Shown: positions 7,428 to 17,592, counted from the first letter of the stretch. The stretch is 28,692 nt of DNA from Litorivicinus sp. (GCA_018402605.1 JAGYIK010000004.1:1-28692); one strand, 5' to 3'. Notes: a model not told the origin generated them from the sequence alone. Translations and numbers: made by a program.

Positions 7428-8764
7428 CTTCCCGCAACCATCATCCGTTGAAACAGCATCGACCCACTGGCAATCGATCGGTGTGGATCAAGATCTGAAC
7501 CCACCAAAAGCAGATCATCGCGCATCATGCGATCCATATTGGATGCCACGGTGACCTCATGCACTGGATACTGAATTTCACCATCTTCAACCCAAAAACC
7601 GGAGGCACCGCGCGAATAGTCGCCATTGACCAAATTCACGCCCTGGCCCATCAGTTCGGTCACCACGAGACCGCGGTGCATCTGTTTCACAAGGGCGGCA
7701 AAGTCCATCTCACCTTGCAAATACAGATTTCTGACACCGCCTGCGTTATGGGTACTCGATAACCCGAGCCGATTCGCTGAATACAAGGACAACACGTACT
7801 GACGGAGCACGCCATCCACCACAAAACGCTGCTCACGCGTCGGCAAGCCATCGCCATCATAGGCTGAAGACCCCATCGCACCGCGCAAATGCGGACGCTC
7901 TGTCAGATTGACCCACTCAGGCAAAATCCGACTGTCAATGCGATCCAACAGGTAACTCGATTTCCGATACAACGATCCACCACTGATCGCGCTGATCACG
8001 CTCGATAACAGCCCAGATGCCATTTCGGGCACAAATAACACCGGTACTTCTGCCGTTTCACATTTACGCGGATTCAATCGCGCCAATGTCTTCCTTGCGG
8101 CTTCTTGGCCCACCCATTCGGGGGCGCGCAACTGCTCGGGGTGGCGGACTTGCGTGTATGCGTAGGAGCGCTCCCGGCTGTCACCATCTTCTGCAAGCAA
8201 CACGCATGACATACCGTGGACACTTGACGCCTGCCCGACCAACAAGCCCTCAGTTGTTCCATGCACGGAAACGCCGCGCGTGCTTGAAACCGAACCACCA
8301 TCCGAATTCGTTAATCGCTTGTCCTGAGACAGTCCGGCCGCTTCGACTTCAATCGCCAGTTTCAAGGCAGCCTCAGGCGTCAGATGCCACGGATGGTCGA
8401 GTTCCAGATCAGGAATGTCCTGAATAATTTGCTCCGCTGTTGCAAGCGTTGCCGCAGGATCCGGCGCGGTCACCCGCGCAATCGCAACAGCGGCTTCCAA
8501 TGTTTTACGGATTGCATCGGCAGATAGATCTGTGGTGGAGGCCGTGCCTCGCGATTGACCCACAAAAGCGGTAACAGAAATGGATTGATCACGCGTCATT
8601 TCGAGCTTCTCAGGCTGACCAAGACGGGCGGTCACCTCTAATCCGAGCGACGCACTGGCCCCCACCTCACAGGCATCAGCCCCTGCCGCTTTTGACTGCT
8701 CGAGTACGTCAAACGTGATGCTTTGTGCGACTTTTTCACGTTGTGGGTTAAACTCAGTGGCCAT
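7424..8764 (-). CDS. pmbA: Metalloprotease partner TldE/PmbA
   Basis: PmbA (TldE) pairs with TldD to form a heterodimeric zinc protease that trims peptides such as microcin B17 precursor and, in E. coli, degrades CcdA. The 446-residue product is full length (E. coli 450). Features include the N-terminal TldD/PmbA domain (AGADACEVGASASLGLEVTA), a middle domain, and the C-terminal ISGGSLYRKSSYLLD, RNLYLQGE and GASGFWVEDGEIQYPVHEVT motifs. It lacks the HExxxH zinc motif, as expected because TldD supplies it. An AAAGGGAG sequence about 12 bases before the start is a plausible ribosome-binding site. The ATG (8762-8764 on this strand) abuts or overlaps the presumed darP start region, so little or no intergenic promoter space exists. 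Confidence 0.95.
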   Translation of the reverse strand: MATEFNPQREKVAQSITFDVLEQSKAAGADACEVGASASLGLEVTARLGQPEKLEMTRDQSISVTAFVGQSRGTASTTDLSADAIRKTLEAAVAIARVTAPDPAATLATAEQIIQDIPDLELDHPWHLTPEAALKLAIEVEAAGLSQDKRLTNSDGGSVSSTRGVSVHGTTEGLLVGQASSVHGMSCVLLAEDGDSRERSYAYTQVRHPEQLRAPEWVGQEAARKTLARLNPRKCETAEVPVLFVPEMASGLLSSVISAISGGSLYRKSSYLLDRIDSRILPEWVNLTERPHLRGAMGSSAYDGDGLPTREQRFVVDGVLRQYVLSLYSANRLGLSSTHNAGGVRNLYLQGEMDFAALVKQMHRGLVVTELMGQGVNLVNGDYSRGASGFWVEDGEIQYPVHEVTVASNMDRMMRDDLLLVGSDLDPHRSIASGSMLFQRMMVAGS

Positions 8765-8838
8765 GACAGATAGACGCTCCCTTTAAAAAACACGATATTG
8801 ACCCCGACGAGACGCTGGCGGGTCCATCGAAGAGTGCG

Positions 8839-9297
8839 GTGAAACGCGAGATGACAGCCCTGCAAGCGCTCGGAGAGCAATTGGCAGATCTTCCTGATCG
8901 ACAATTCCAGCGCATCGAATTTGCCGATGACAGCCTCAAAGAGGCCATCGCGTTTTTCCGCTCGATGCCCCCGAAACAGCACGAAGCCCGGCGGCGTCAG
9001 CTGCAATTTATTGGCAAACGCATGCGACTGGCACCGACTGACACACTGCAATCGCAGTTGGATGCAATGCAAGGTATGGACGCCGACGAAAAACGGCATC
9101 ACCATCAAGCGGAGCAATGGCGCGAGCGGCTGATTTCGGACCCAAAAAGTCTGACTGAGTTTCTGCAACAGCATCCGGGCGAAAGTCAGCACCTGAACCA
9201 ACTGATCCGCGCGGCCATTAAAGCCAAATCGCAAGAAAAAGACCGTGGTGAGTTTCGGGCGCTCTATCGCGCCGTGTTCGAGGCCATCGCCCATTAG
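8839..9297 (+). CDS. darP: Dual-action ribosomal maturation protein DarP (YjgA), N-terminus uncertain
   Basis: DarP associates with late 50S ribosome precursors and helps peptidyl-transferase centre maturation. The open reading frame with a usable start (GTG 8839) gives 152 residues, including KREMTALQALGEQLADLPD at the N-terminus, RRQLQFIGKRMR in the centre and LNQLIRAAIKAK near the end, all typical of the DUF615 family. The same frame is open upstream to 8767 and encodes GPSKSAVKRE, which is conserved in the family, but contains no ATG, GTG or TTG before the stop at 8764-8766. An ATG at 8763 in another frame would join it if one base in 8775-8790 is extra, giving about 178 residues, near the E. 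coli length of 183. It converges on tldD with a shared TTAG at 9294-9297. Confidence 0.85.
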   Translation: MKREMTALQALGEQLADLPDRQFQRIEFADDSLKEAIAFFRSMPPKQHEARRRQLQFIGKRMRLAPTDTLQSQLDAMQGMDADEKRHHHQAEQWRERLISDPKSLTEFLQQHPGESQHLNQLIRAAIKAKSQEKDRGEFRALYRAVFEAIAH

Positions 9298-10733
9298 GCC
9301 GTGCCGCCAACGGTCAACCGATCGACTTTGAGGCTCGGCTGACCGACGCCAACAGGAAGGCTCTGCCCATCTTTACCGCAGACACCAATCCCGCTATCGA
9401 GCGCCAGGTCGTCACCAATCATTGAAATCGCCGACATCACCTCGGGTCCATGCCCGATGAGGGTGGCTCCTTTCACCGGCGCAGTCACTTGACCGTTCTC
9501 GATTAAATAAGCTTCGCTGGCAGCAAAAACAAACTGCCCTGATGTGATATCGACTTGCCCGCCACCAAAATTGACCGCAAAAATTCCCTTCTTCACAGAG
9601 CGAATCATCTCCGCCTGAGGCACCTCACCGGCTTCCATGAAGGTGTTCGTCATGCGCGGCATCGGCAGATGCGCATAACTTTGCCGACGGCCGTTTCCAG
9701 TGGGTTCAACTCCCATTAATCGAGCATTGAGCTTGTCCTGCATATAGCCCACCAGAATGCCATCTTGGATCAGCACATTGCGCTGGCTCGGCCGACCTTC
9801 GTCGTCAATGTTCAGCGATCCACGTCGATCGGCTATGGTCCCATCATCGACGACGGTCACGCCGCGCGCTGCGACCTGCTGACCGATCTTGCCCGAGTAG
9901 AAGCTCGATCCCTTCCGGTTGAAGTCGCCCTCCAAGCCATGACCAACAGCCTCGTGTAATAGTACGCCTGGCCATCCCGAGGCCAAAACAACAGGCATTT
10001 CACCTGCCGGGCAGTCCACCGCATCCAGATTAATCAGTGCCTGGTCCACCGCTTCCTGAACTAAGGTATCCGCATGGGCCTTGGTCATCAGACGCGCCAG
10101 GTCGTAACGCCCACCGAGCCCGGCACTGCCTCGCTCTCTGCGGCCGTTTTGCTCGGCTAATACAGACACAGATAAACGCACTAACGGGCGTACATCGGCT
10201 GCCAAGGTGCCATCGGTCGCCGCCACCAACACCTCGCGATAGGAAATCGTCAGTGACGCCTGGACTTGAATCACGCGTGGATCGCGTGCCCGCGCATGCG
10301 CATCCAACTCTAACAGATAGGCAATTTTCGCTTGTGAGGCGCGTTCTGGAATTGGGTTCACAGCGGCATAGAGTCGTGGCGTACTGACCCGGTCGAGGTT
10401 AATTCCGCCGCGTGGAGCACGGCCATCTTGGATTGCAACGGCCACCTGAGCAGCTTCTCGGATGCGCTGTGCACTGATCTCGGAACTGTAGGCAAACCCT
10501 TGGCGGTCACCAGCGCAGGCGCGCACTCCAACCCCTGCATCACAGTGAAAACTCGCCTCCTTCACTTCACCGTCTTCGAGTGAAAATGATTCTGCTTCCG
10601 CACGTTCGAAAAACAAATCCGCGAAATCGACTTCGCCAACAGCCAGCTCTCCGACTAAGGTACCTAAATCATCCAGCGCCAAGCCACCCGGCGCTAATAG
10701 AGTGTCACTGATCGTCTGTAACGGCGTCGACAT
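9294..10733 (-). CDS. tldD: Metalloprotease TldD
   Basis: TldD is the catalytic subunit of the TldD/TldE heterodimeric zinc protease in the cytoplasm. The 479-residue product is full length (E. coli 481). The zinc motif HEAVGHGLEGDF has H260, E261 and H265 (HExxxH), and the third ligand is expected in the C-terminal CGKDGQSLPVGVGQPSL region. Other landmarks are the N-terminal VDFADLFFERAEAESFSLEDG and the MPRMTNTFMEAG segment. Its start overlaps the end of yhdP by 29 bases, so it is probably the last gene of the mre-maf-rng-yhdP transcript. pmbA, its partner, lies one gene away on the same strand with darP between in the opposite direction. Confidence 0.96.
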   Translation of the reverse strand: MSTPLQTISDTLLAPGGLALDDLGTLVGELAVGEVDFADLFFERAEAESFSLEDGEVKEASFHCDAGVGVRACAGDRQGFAYSSEISAQRIREAAQVAVAIQDGRAPRGGINLDRVSTPRLYAAVNPIPERASQAKIAYLLELDAHARARDPRVIQVQASLTISYREVLVAATDGTLAADVRPLVRLSVSVLAEQNGRRERGSAGLGGRYDLARLMTKAHADTLVQEAVDQALINLDAVDCPAGEMPVVLASGWPGVLLHEAVGHGLEGDFNRKGSSFYSGKIGQQVAARGVTVVDDGTIADRRGSLNIDDEGRPSQRNVLIQDGILVGYMQDKLNARLMGVEPTGNGRRQSYAHLPMPRMTNTFMEAGEVPQAEMIRSVKKGIFAVNFGGGQVDITSGQFVFAASEAYLIENGQVTAPVKGATLIGHGPEVMSAISMIGDDLALDSGIGVCGKDGQSLPVGVGQPSLKVDRLTVGGTA

Positions 10734-13700
10734 TCGGCTCGTCCTTTTGTTTGTTCGAAAATGGTGGAATCAATCTAACTTTGGGGTCGTCGAAAGATCC
10801 TTCAATCCGGTAGTCCGTTTTGCCGACCTTAATGATCTTTGTTCCGAGCGCTTTCTCAACCAAATAGATCACCCCACCGATCTGCGGGGCCCCAAGCAAG
10901 ACAGATGCAAGCGGCAGATTGTTGGTCAGTGGAATGTCCACTTCAAGCGTTTGATTGAGTGTTTGGCTGCGCAGATTGGCGTTGCCCGTTAACCGGAAGC
11001 CTGCTGAAGGGCCCTGCATGGCCAGTTCGGGATCCAATGTGAGCACAGCTGAATCGAGTTGTCCTCGCGCGGACACGCGATCAAAAGCGACACCAGGCTG
11101 CACCAAATCGAGGAAGTCCAGCCGCAGGCGACGGGTCAGCGCCTCGATATTCAAAATACCGAATAATCGGAGCACTTCAGCGGAGTTTCCTAAATCGAAG
11201 AACCGCCCATTCTCCAACTGCAACTGAAATTGCCCAGTGGCAGTCAACATCGAAAAAGCCAAGGGCGAACCCGACCAAGCCAAATCGGCTGAAAACTGTC
11301 CTGCTTTCGCCTCCAATAAGGGCTCGCTCTCATTCACGCGCAGAAAGCCACCGAGAGCGGGGCCATCTGCACGCAGCACAAGTGCCGTCTCCCCACCCTC
11401 TGGTGCACCAGTCCACGCCAGCTCTCCAAAAAACCGCTGCCCGTCTCGGGTAAAGGCGAGGCGCGTCACATCCAAGCGGGATGCACCACTGACCACAACC
11501 AACTCAAGATCTTGATAGCGTTTCTCACCCCGGCGAAGATCACTGACTTGAATCCGGGCGGACGGCAAGCTACCGGGGTCAAACCCCACCAATGGATCAT
11601 CCCCGGGTGGTGCCAAAAAATCGCTCGCGGGCGCTAAGATCAAGCGTTCTAAATTGATTGCAACCGGCGCTTCACCGAGCCGCTGCACCCGTCCTGCGAG
11701 CTCTTCGCCGGCAAAGGAGACTTCGAGCGAGTCCGGACGCAGATTGACAGCAGCCTGATCGACCTTGAGCGATGTCTCTCCAACTCGAACGCGTTCAAGA
11801 TTCAACAAAAGTGACACAGTATTGTCTTGATCTGCATCACCGGGTAGCTGTGCCCAATCCAGCAAGTCGATTTCTGGGGTGACCACGGAGAGCGCCAAGG
11901 GCCGCTGATCGAGTCGTGCAGAGACTCGCGTGTCGGCAAAGATCTGCGCGGTCATCTGCTGCGCATCACCGGCTTGATTCAACTCGACCAAAATCGCACC
12001 GGGCGTAGCGGCCGATTTCGTCAGTGGGAACGGGAGCTGACTCTCAATTCCCACCCCGTCAGTCTGCAGCAACACCTGCAACAGGCCACTCTGTTGCTGG
12101 ATCTTCGCGGTCCAATCAGCAGCGCCTGAGAGCAATGCCTCAGAAAAACCCAACCCCACGAGCTGACTCACATTCTGTGTCGCCAATCGACCTGAGGCCT
12201 CGACCTCAACGCCATCGTCATCGGCAACCACATCGAGCGTGATTGCATCACCCAGCAGCGCCCCAGAGAGCGATGAGGCCCGAAATCCGCTCTCAAGGTT
12301 ATACTCTGCACGACCAACCAACCCAGTAATTGGCTCATTAAGTCCGGTGATTCCCACGGTCAGATCTTCGGTCTCGATCGCAACAATGCCACGCGGCGCA
12401 GCGCCTTCAACCGGTGCCAATAGATCGACTTGACCCGTCAAGCGCCCGTCAAAAATGACATCACGTCCGAGGGCATCGGGTTTGATGCCAGCGCCATCCA
12501 ACACGCGAAGCGCAGTCTCTGCATCGCCACTTAATGCGCCGCGAATAGACAACAATTCGGCATCCGCGTCGGTTTGTCGCACATCGACATCACCAACAGT
12601 CAGTCCACCGAACTCGGCATCCATGAGTTGCACCCGAGCACGTTTACCCGAAAACCTGACCTCCCCATCAGCACCTGAGAACGCCGGCCATTGTTCAAGC
12701 GGCCGAAGCCGGTAGGTCGCCATCGGAAATGCATACTGAGCTCGCGACGATTGCGATCAATATTGTCGCCCAGGGGACCTGAGTAGGAGATTCGCCCGCC
12801 CCGCACCGCGACCGATTCAATACCGCGTAACAAAAACGCGCTGATATCAGTTTCAAGATCGATCGGCAGGAGACTCGGTAGGGCCTGCGCGTTCGCATCC
12901 GCCAAAAGCTCCACATGCATGGATTGCTCACCCTCTCGCGGCAAATCCAATCGCAAACTTCCAACAACGTGCTGGTGCGCGTCAGCAACCAACAAGTTTT
13001 CGCCACGAATCACCAGTCCCTGTTCACTTCGATCAAACGCGAGCGCACCAGAGAGACGCTGAGACTGCCATGGCATTGGGAAAATATCAGGTAAGGCAAA
13101 ATCACCTGAGACCGACTCAAAGTCGAAAACGCCGCGCGTACCTTCAGCATGAATCTCGCCCGAAACAGGACCAATCTGTGGAATTCCGCCAAAGGCTTGG
13201 ATGTCAAAGCGATCCACACGTGCTTGCAACACCGGTAATTGCGAAGGCGACCACTGCAACGCAAGATTGGAAAGGTCAAAACTGGGCTGATTGCCGGTCA
13301 ATAAACGTGTGAGCTTGGGGTCTGGATCGATTGGCTTGAGGGCCTGATGCAAATCGAGGCCATTTATCGCCAGCGCCGGAATCTGTGCAGAAAGCAGATT
13401 GTCGCTCCACGATACAGCTGCGCCATCCGCACTCAGTACAACACCAGGAAGATCGGCGCGACCCGAATCAATGGCGAGGCGAGCCTGCGTTGCAGACTCC
13501 AGTTCCAGTCGCCCGGTAAGCGATGCATTGATCTGGATAGGTGATTCAGATCGCGCATCCATCTGAAACTGCCCAGTGACCGGCGCAGACTCAAGTAACA
13601 CGAGCCAAAGCGCGAGATCCAGCTCACGGTCCATGTCCGCATAGCCCTGCCACGGGATCGGAAATCCAGTCGCCGTTGTGCGCAACCTGAGCTCATGCCC

Positions 13701-14291
13701 CACTTCGCGATCCGCGGGATAACGCCAATCCAGTTCAATGGGTAATGACAAATCTTCGGTTACAAGCCGAGTACGCGCGATGACGCCGCGCCTAGGGTCC
13801 ACCTCTAACGATAAGCGCTCGCCGAATACGCACCGCACATCGAAATTGTAGAGCTTGGATGGCCCCAAGGGGCGTGAGAGGCCATGCTGCAACTGGGCCA
13901 TCAGACCGGGCCCAGATGGCCGTCTGGTGTCGCCCCCACCATCGGATTGGTGACTGACGAGCTCACCCTCGTCCAGAACCAACTGATCCACGATCAGTTC
14001 ACCTGAAAAAACGCTCTGCGGAACGTTGATCAGCATCTGCACGCGACGCACCTCAAGGCGGCCCTCTGGGCGCTCAACGACCAGATTGAGGGCTTCCAGG
14101 TAAGGACCCGCCCATGATGCTCTTGCACCGATTTCAGAGACGGTCACTGTCGCTCGGAAACGCTCAGACAGCATCACCTCGATCTCAGGGCGCCATTGAT
14201 TCACCGTGGGCAAGGCGGCCAGCATCAGAGCCTGCATTAACGCCAGCCCGACGATCACAACGCTACCAAAAGCCATCAGTTGCCTCTTCAC
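10705..14291 (-). CDS. yhdP: AsmA-like envelope protein YhdP, split by one frameshift
   Basis: YhdP is a very large inner-membrane-anchored periplasmic protein of the AsmA/TamB-like bridge family, implicated with TamB and YdbH in phospholipid transfer to the outer membrane. Two overlapping reading frames cover it: 14291-12600 gives the N-terminus with a membrane anchor (about residues 7-30) and a DUF3971-like region; 12723-10705 gives the C-terminal part with AsmA-like repeats ending in GVIYLVEKALGTKIIKVGKT and DPKVRLIPPF. Family continuity runs from SYSGPLGDNIDRNRRELSM straight into MATYRLRPLEQWPAFSGADG if one base is added at 12725-12729 (GGAAA on the plus strand). The repaired length is about 1195 residues, slightly shorter than E. 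coli (1266). It overlaps rng by 4 bases upstream and tldD by 29 downstream. Confidence 0.88.
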
Positions 14292-15739
14292 GACAACACG
14301 ACCTCAAAGCGATCCTGACTGAAAGACGCATCGACTTGCAGACGGATTGGGCGATGAATGAAGGCTTCCAGATCAGCCAATGCATCGGACTCTTCATCAA
14401 TCAACCGATCAATGACAGCCGGAGCCGCAATGACTGTGGTCTTATCGGCAGAATAGGCACGCGCCTCACGGAGAATCGCACGAAAAATATCATAACAGAC
14501 GGTCTCTGCCGTTTTGACCTGGCCGGTTCCACGACACACTGGACAGGGTTCTTGCAGTAATTCAGACAACCGCTCACGTGTGCGCTTTCGGGTCAGCACC
14601 ACAAGCCCCATCTCATTGAAGCCACTCACCCGGGTTTTCACAGGATCTTGATCTAATGCACTCTCGAGTGTTCTGAGGACTTGGCGCTGATGCTCCGCTT
14701 CCTGCATATCGATGAAATCAATCACAATAATGCCACCGAGGTTTCGGAGCCGAAGTTGGCGTCCAATAGCGACAGCCGCCTCCAAGTTGGTCCGAAAGAC
14801 CGTCTGCTCAAGCGTGTGTGCGCCAACGAAGCGTCCCGTATTGACATCCACCGTAGTCATCGCCTCGGTTTGATCAATCACCAAGTACGCGCCGGACTTC
14901 AGCTCAACCTGGCGACCCAGCGCACGCTCAAGCTCTGTCTCCACCTGATACAGATCGAACAGGGGACGATCGCCAGTGTAATGACTCAAAAGGGGGCTCA
15001 CTTCAGGCATGTATTTCTCGGCGAAGGCCGATAACTTAGCGAAGGTCTCCGCCGAGTCCACCAGAACGCGCTCGGTATCACGGCGAATCTGATCTCTGAC
15101 CAAGCGATGCGTGAGGGGCAAATCCTCAAACAGGAGCTGTGGCGGTTTCGCGGCGCTCTGGGCGACACAAATGTCATCCCAAACCCGCTTTAAATAGCTG
15201 AGATCATCGACGAAATCCTCTTCGCCGTGACCATCGCCTGCGGTTCTGACAATCACGCCGCAGGCAAGGCTCAGTCGATTGAGCGCGTCCTGCGCCCGCT
15301 GTTTCAAATGCTCTCGGGTGCTTTCATCCTCAATCCGTTGACTGATTCCAATGTGCGAGGCAAAAGGCATTAATACGAGGTGGCGGGCAGCCAAGGACAC
15401 CTCTGCAGTTAATCGGGCACCCTTGGTTCCGGTTGGATCCTTGATGACTTGCACAAGTAATGACTGGCCCTCCGTGACCAATCGATTGATCGGGAGTTCC
15501 CGTGACGCCTCGTCAAGCGGCAGATCCTTGGCATGCAAAAATGCACTGCGCTCGAGGCCGACATCCACGAAACACGCCTGCATCCCAGGAAGAACGCGAA
15601 TGACCTGCCCCAGATAGACATTGCCCACCAGACCTCGGTGGGTCGCGCGCTCGATTAAGATGTCCTGCACCATGCCCTGCTCGACCACAGCCACCCGGGT
15701 CTCCAGCGGGGTAAAGTTCAACAGGATTTCATGGCGCAT
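14288..15739 (-). CDS. rng: Ribonuclease G
   Basis: RNase G is a 5'-monophosphate-dependent endoribonuclease that matures the 5' end of 16S rRNA and degrades some mRNAs. The 483-residue product matches RNase G (489 in E. coli) rather than the much longer RNase E. It has an S1 domain near residues 35-125 (GNVYLGQVIRVLPGMQACFV), catalytic aspartates D298 in TVDVNTGRFVG and D341 in IVIDFIDM, and the zinc-link CPVC at 399-402. The N-terminus MRHEILLNFTPLETRVAVVE is typical of RNase G. It lies between maf (11-base overlap) and yhdP (ATGA overlap), as in E. coli. Confidence 0.96.
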   Translation of the reverse strand: MRHEILLNFTPLETRVAVVEQGMVQDILIERATHRGLVGNVYLGQVIRVLPGMQACFVDVGLERSAFLHAKDLPLDEASRELPINRLVTEGQSLLVQVIKDPTGTKGARLTAEVSLAARHLVLMPFASHIGISQRIEDESTREHLKQRAQDALNRLSLACGVIVRTAGDGHGEEDFVDDLSYLKRVWDDICVAQSAAKPPQLLFEDLPLTHRLVRDQIRRDTERVLVDSAETFAKLSAFAEKYMPEVSPLLSHYTGDRPLFDLYQVETELERALGRQVELKSGAYLVIDQTEAMTTVDVNTGRFVGAHTLEQTVFRTNLEAAVAIGRQLRLRNLGGIIVIDFIDMQEAEHQRQVLRTLESALDQDPVKTRVSGFNEMGLVVLTRKRTRERLSELLQEPCPVCRGTGQVKTAETVCYDIFRAILREARAYSADKTTVIAAPAVIDRLIDEESDALADLEAFIHRPIRLQVDASFSQDRFEVVLS

Positions 15740-16280
15740 CGCTCAACAGGGCCTCTAGTTCAACAAGGGGCAAGCCCACAACATTCGTATACGAGCCTTC
15801 GATTCGACGCACAAATCGTGCCGCTAACCCCTGGATTCCGTAGCCGCCAGCTTTATCTTGAGGCTCACCCGACAGCCAGTACGTTTCGCACTCAGCTTGG
15901 GTCAGGACTCGCATCGAAACATCCGTGCAGACAACATCCGTGCGGACATCACTGGCCTGTATGATACAGAGCCCAGTATAAACCTGATGGGTCTGCCCTG
16001 ATAATACGCTCATCATGCGCAAAAAATCGGCTTTATCTCGGGGTTTGTTGAGAATCTGCCCACAAACGCTGACTGTGGTATCTGCCGCAATGACCGCTTC
16101 ATTCGGGCCCGCCTCATGCGCCACTGTCCGCGCTTTTAATTCGGCAAGGCGCCGCACATAGCTATCCGGCGCTTCCCCTGGAAGCAGTGACTCATCCACG
16201 TCCGCGACGACGACGCGAAAATCCGATGTGAGCTGAGACAGGAGTTCGCGACGGCGAGGCGATTGACTCGCCAAGATCAT
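15729..16280 (-). CDS. maf: Maf-family nucleoside triphosphate pyrophosphatase (YhdE type)
   Basis: YhdE-type Maf proteins hydrolyse dTTP, UTP and modified pyrimidine triphosphates to monophosphates, a house-cleaning role. The protein is 183 residues from ATG 16280: LASQSPRRRELL at the N-terminus (phosphate-binding loop), catalytic D67 in VIAADTTVSV, then LNKPRDKADFLRMM and DKAGGYGIQG near the C-terminus. The frame is open 14 codons further upstream, but the start at 16280 places the conserved MILASQSPRR at the N-terminus and overlaps the mreD stop as ATGA. The mreD-maf-rng neighbourhood supports YhdE rather than YceF. Confidence 0.95.
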   Translation of the reverse strand: MILASQSPRRRELLSQLTSDFRVVVADVDESLLPGEAPDSYVRRLAELKARTVAHEAGPNEAVIAADTTVSVCGQILNKPRDKADFLRMMSVLSGQTHQVYTGLCIIQASDVRTDVVCTDVSMRVLTQAECETYWLSGEPQDKAGGYGIQGLAARFVRRIEGSYTNVVGLPLVELEALLSDAP

Positions 16281-16753
16281 GAGGTTCGAACCTCCGGCTC
16301 CCCAGTCAAATGCGCCAGCCACTCAAATAATAGTCGCATCGGAGCCCACGCCAATGCAGTACACAGCGCCTGCACGACCAGTAATAGAAATTCAGGATCC
16401 TGACCGGTCAACGTCCGCCCCCAGTACGACGCTGCCGCAGCAAGCAGTAATACTAAAAAGACCACCACAGATTGCCGCAACCAGTTGACCTGTCGAACCC
16501 GAGGCCCAAGCAAAGTCAGTAAGTACGCCAACAAAGCGAAAATCAGCGCGTGCAACCCCAAGGCTGTGCCATATGCCACGTCCATCGGGATTGAGGCCAA
16601 CATCAACAAGGTCATCGACAGCCGATAATTCCGCATCAGCGCCCACCACACAACGAAAAGCACGCCAAAATGCGGCAAGACCAACGCCATCGCACTCGGA
16701 AACGGAATGGCAATCAGTAGCAAGGTAACGATCAACGTCACAACAAAGGTCAC
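16277..16753 (-). CDS. mreD: Rod-shape determining protein MreD
   Basis: MreD is a small multi-pass inner-membrane protein of the elongasome, working with MreC, RodA and PBP2 in lateral wall synthesis. The 158-residue product is almost entirely hydrophobic, with five to six predicted membrane segments (for example residues 3-21, 25-40, 48-60, 68-85, 95-111 and 124-142). The PHFGVLFVVWWALM and PMDVAYGTALGLHALIFALL segments match the family. Sequence identity in MreD is low, and the assignment is helped by its position between mreC (4-base overlap) and maf (ATGA overlap). Confidence 0.93.
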   Translation of the reverse strand: MTFVVTLIVTLLLIAIPFPSAMALVLPHFGVLFVVWWALMRNYRLSMTLLMLASIPMDVAYGTALGLHALIFALLAYLLTLLGPRVRQVNWLRQSVVVFLVLLLAAAASYWGRTLTGQDPEFLLLVVQALCTALAWAPMRLLFEWLAHLTGEPEVRTS

Positions 16754-17580
16754 GAACCACCTCGCTCTGACACATCCACCATCAACAGTGACAGGCGACT
16801 CAACGGTGCCACCGGCTCGGCCACAACCCGAACGAAGGGCTGCCCTGGTGAACGAATCACCTCGGTCACATAAGCGACCGGAATGCCGGGCTGAAACCGC
16901 CCACCGAGGCCAGAGGTCTCGATCAGATCGCCAATCACGATATCAACCGTATCAGGCAGATTTCTGAGCTCCAATTGATCCAGGCGGCCAACCCCCATCG
17001 CAATTGAACGGACGCGTGTTCGCGTTACCTGGACCGGCAACTGATGCGTTGAGTCCGTCATCAGTAGCACGTCCGAGGCATGTGGATACACCATCACAAC
17101 TTGTCCAACCAACCCATCCGCAGACAACACGGGCTGACCAACCACAACTCCAGCCAACTGGCCTCGGTTGATGGTCGCACGGTGCACAAAGGGGTCATTG
17201 GATAAACGCTGAATTTGTGCCTGCAACAAGCGCTCATTCACGCGCTCTCGCACACTCAGTAAGCGGCGTAACTCACTGTTTTCAGCCCGCAGCGTCTGCA
17301 GTTTCAGCTGCTCCGTCCGTAAGCGCTCATTTTCTAACGCGAGCGATTCCAGTCGTTCGACGAGACGAGAATGGCCGACAGCCCAATTTCCGATATGACC
17401 CACGGTCACACTCGGCAATGCGGCAAGTTGCTCGACGGGCCACAACATTGTTTTCACAACTTGCCGGACGCCATTTAGCGCATCGAAACGGACATCAATA
17501 AACATGACCGCCACAGAAAACGTCGCCGCAATCATCAGGCGAACAGCGGCGACACTGGTCTGGGAAAACAGCGGCCGCAT
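16750..17580 (-). CDS. mreC: Rod-shape determining protein MreC
   Basis: MreC is a bitopic inner-membrane protein whose periplasmic domain activates PBP2 and links it to MreB filaments. The 276-residue protein has one membrane anchor (about residues 10-30), a coiled coil (about 70-112: LVERLESLALENERLRTEQL followed by further heptads), and a beta-rich MreC domain with RATINRGQLAGVVVGQPVLS, GLVGQVVMVYPHASDVLLMTD and a final SRLSLLMVDV strand. It is shorter than E. coli MreC (367) because it lacks the long C-terminal tail, like many other gammaproteobacterial versions. It starts 12 bases after mreB. Confidence 0.95.
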   Translation of the reverse strand: MRPLFSQTSVAAVRLMIAATFSVAVMFIDVRFDALNGVRQVVKTMLWPVEQLAALPSVTVGHIGNWAVGHSRLVERLESLALENERLRTEQLKLQTLRAENSELRRLLSVRERVNERLLQAQIQRLSNDPFVHRATINRGQLAGVVVGQPVLSADGLVGQVVMVYPHASDVLLMTDSTHQLPVQVTRTRVRSIAMGVGRLDQLELRNLPDTVDIVIGDLIETSGLGGRFQPGIPVAYVTEVIRSPGQPFVRVVAEPVAPLSRLSLLMVDVSERGGS

Positions 17581-17592
17581 GGCGTTAAACGC

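Noticed and set aside
8638..9294. 218-codon minus-strand open frame opposite darP
   Set aside because: It is antisense to darP, whose family motifs are clear on the plus strand, and it runs across the pmbA start. The translation shows no recognisable domain.
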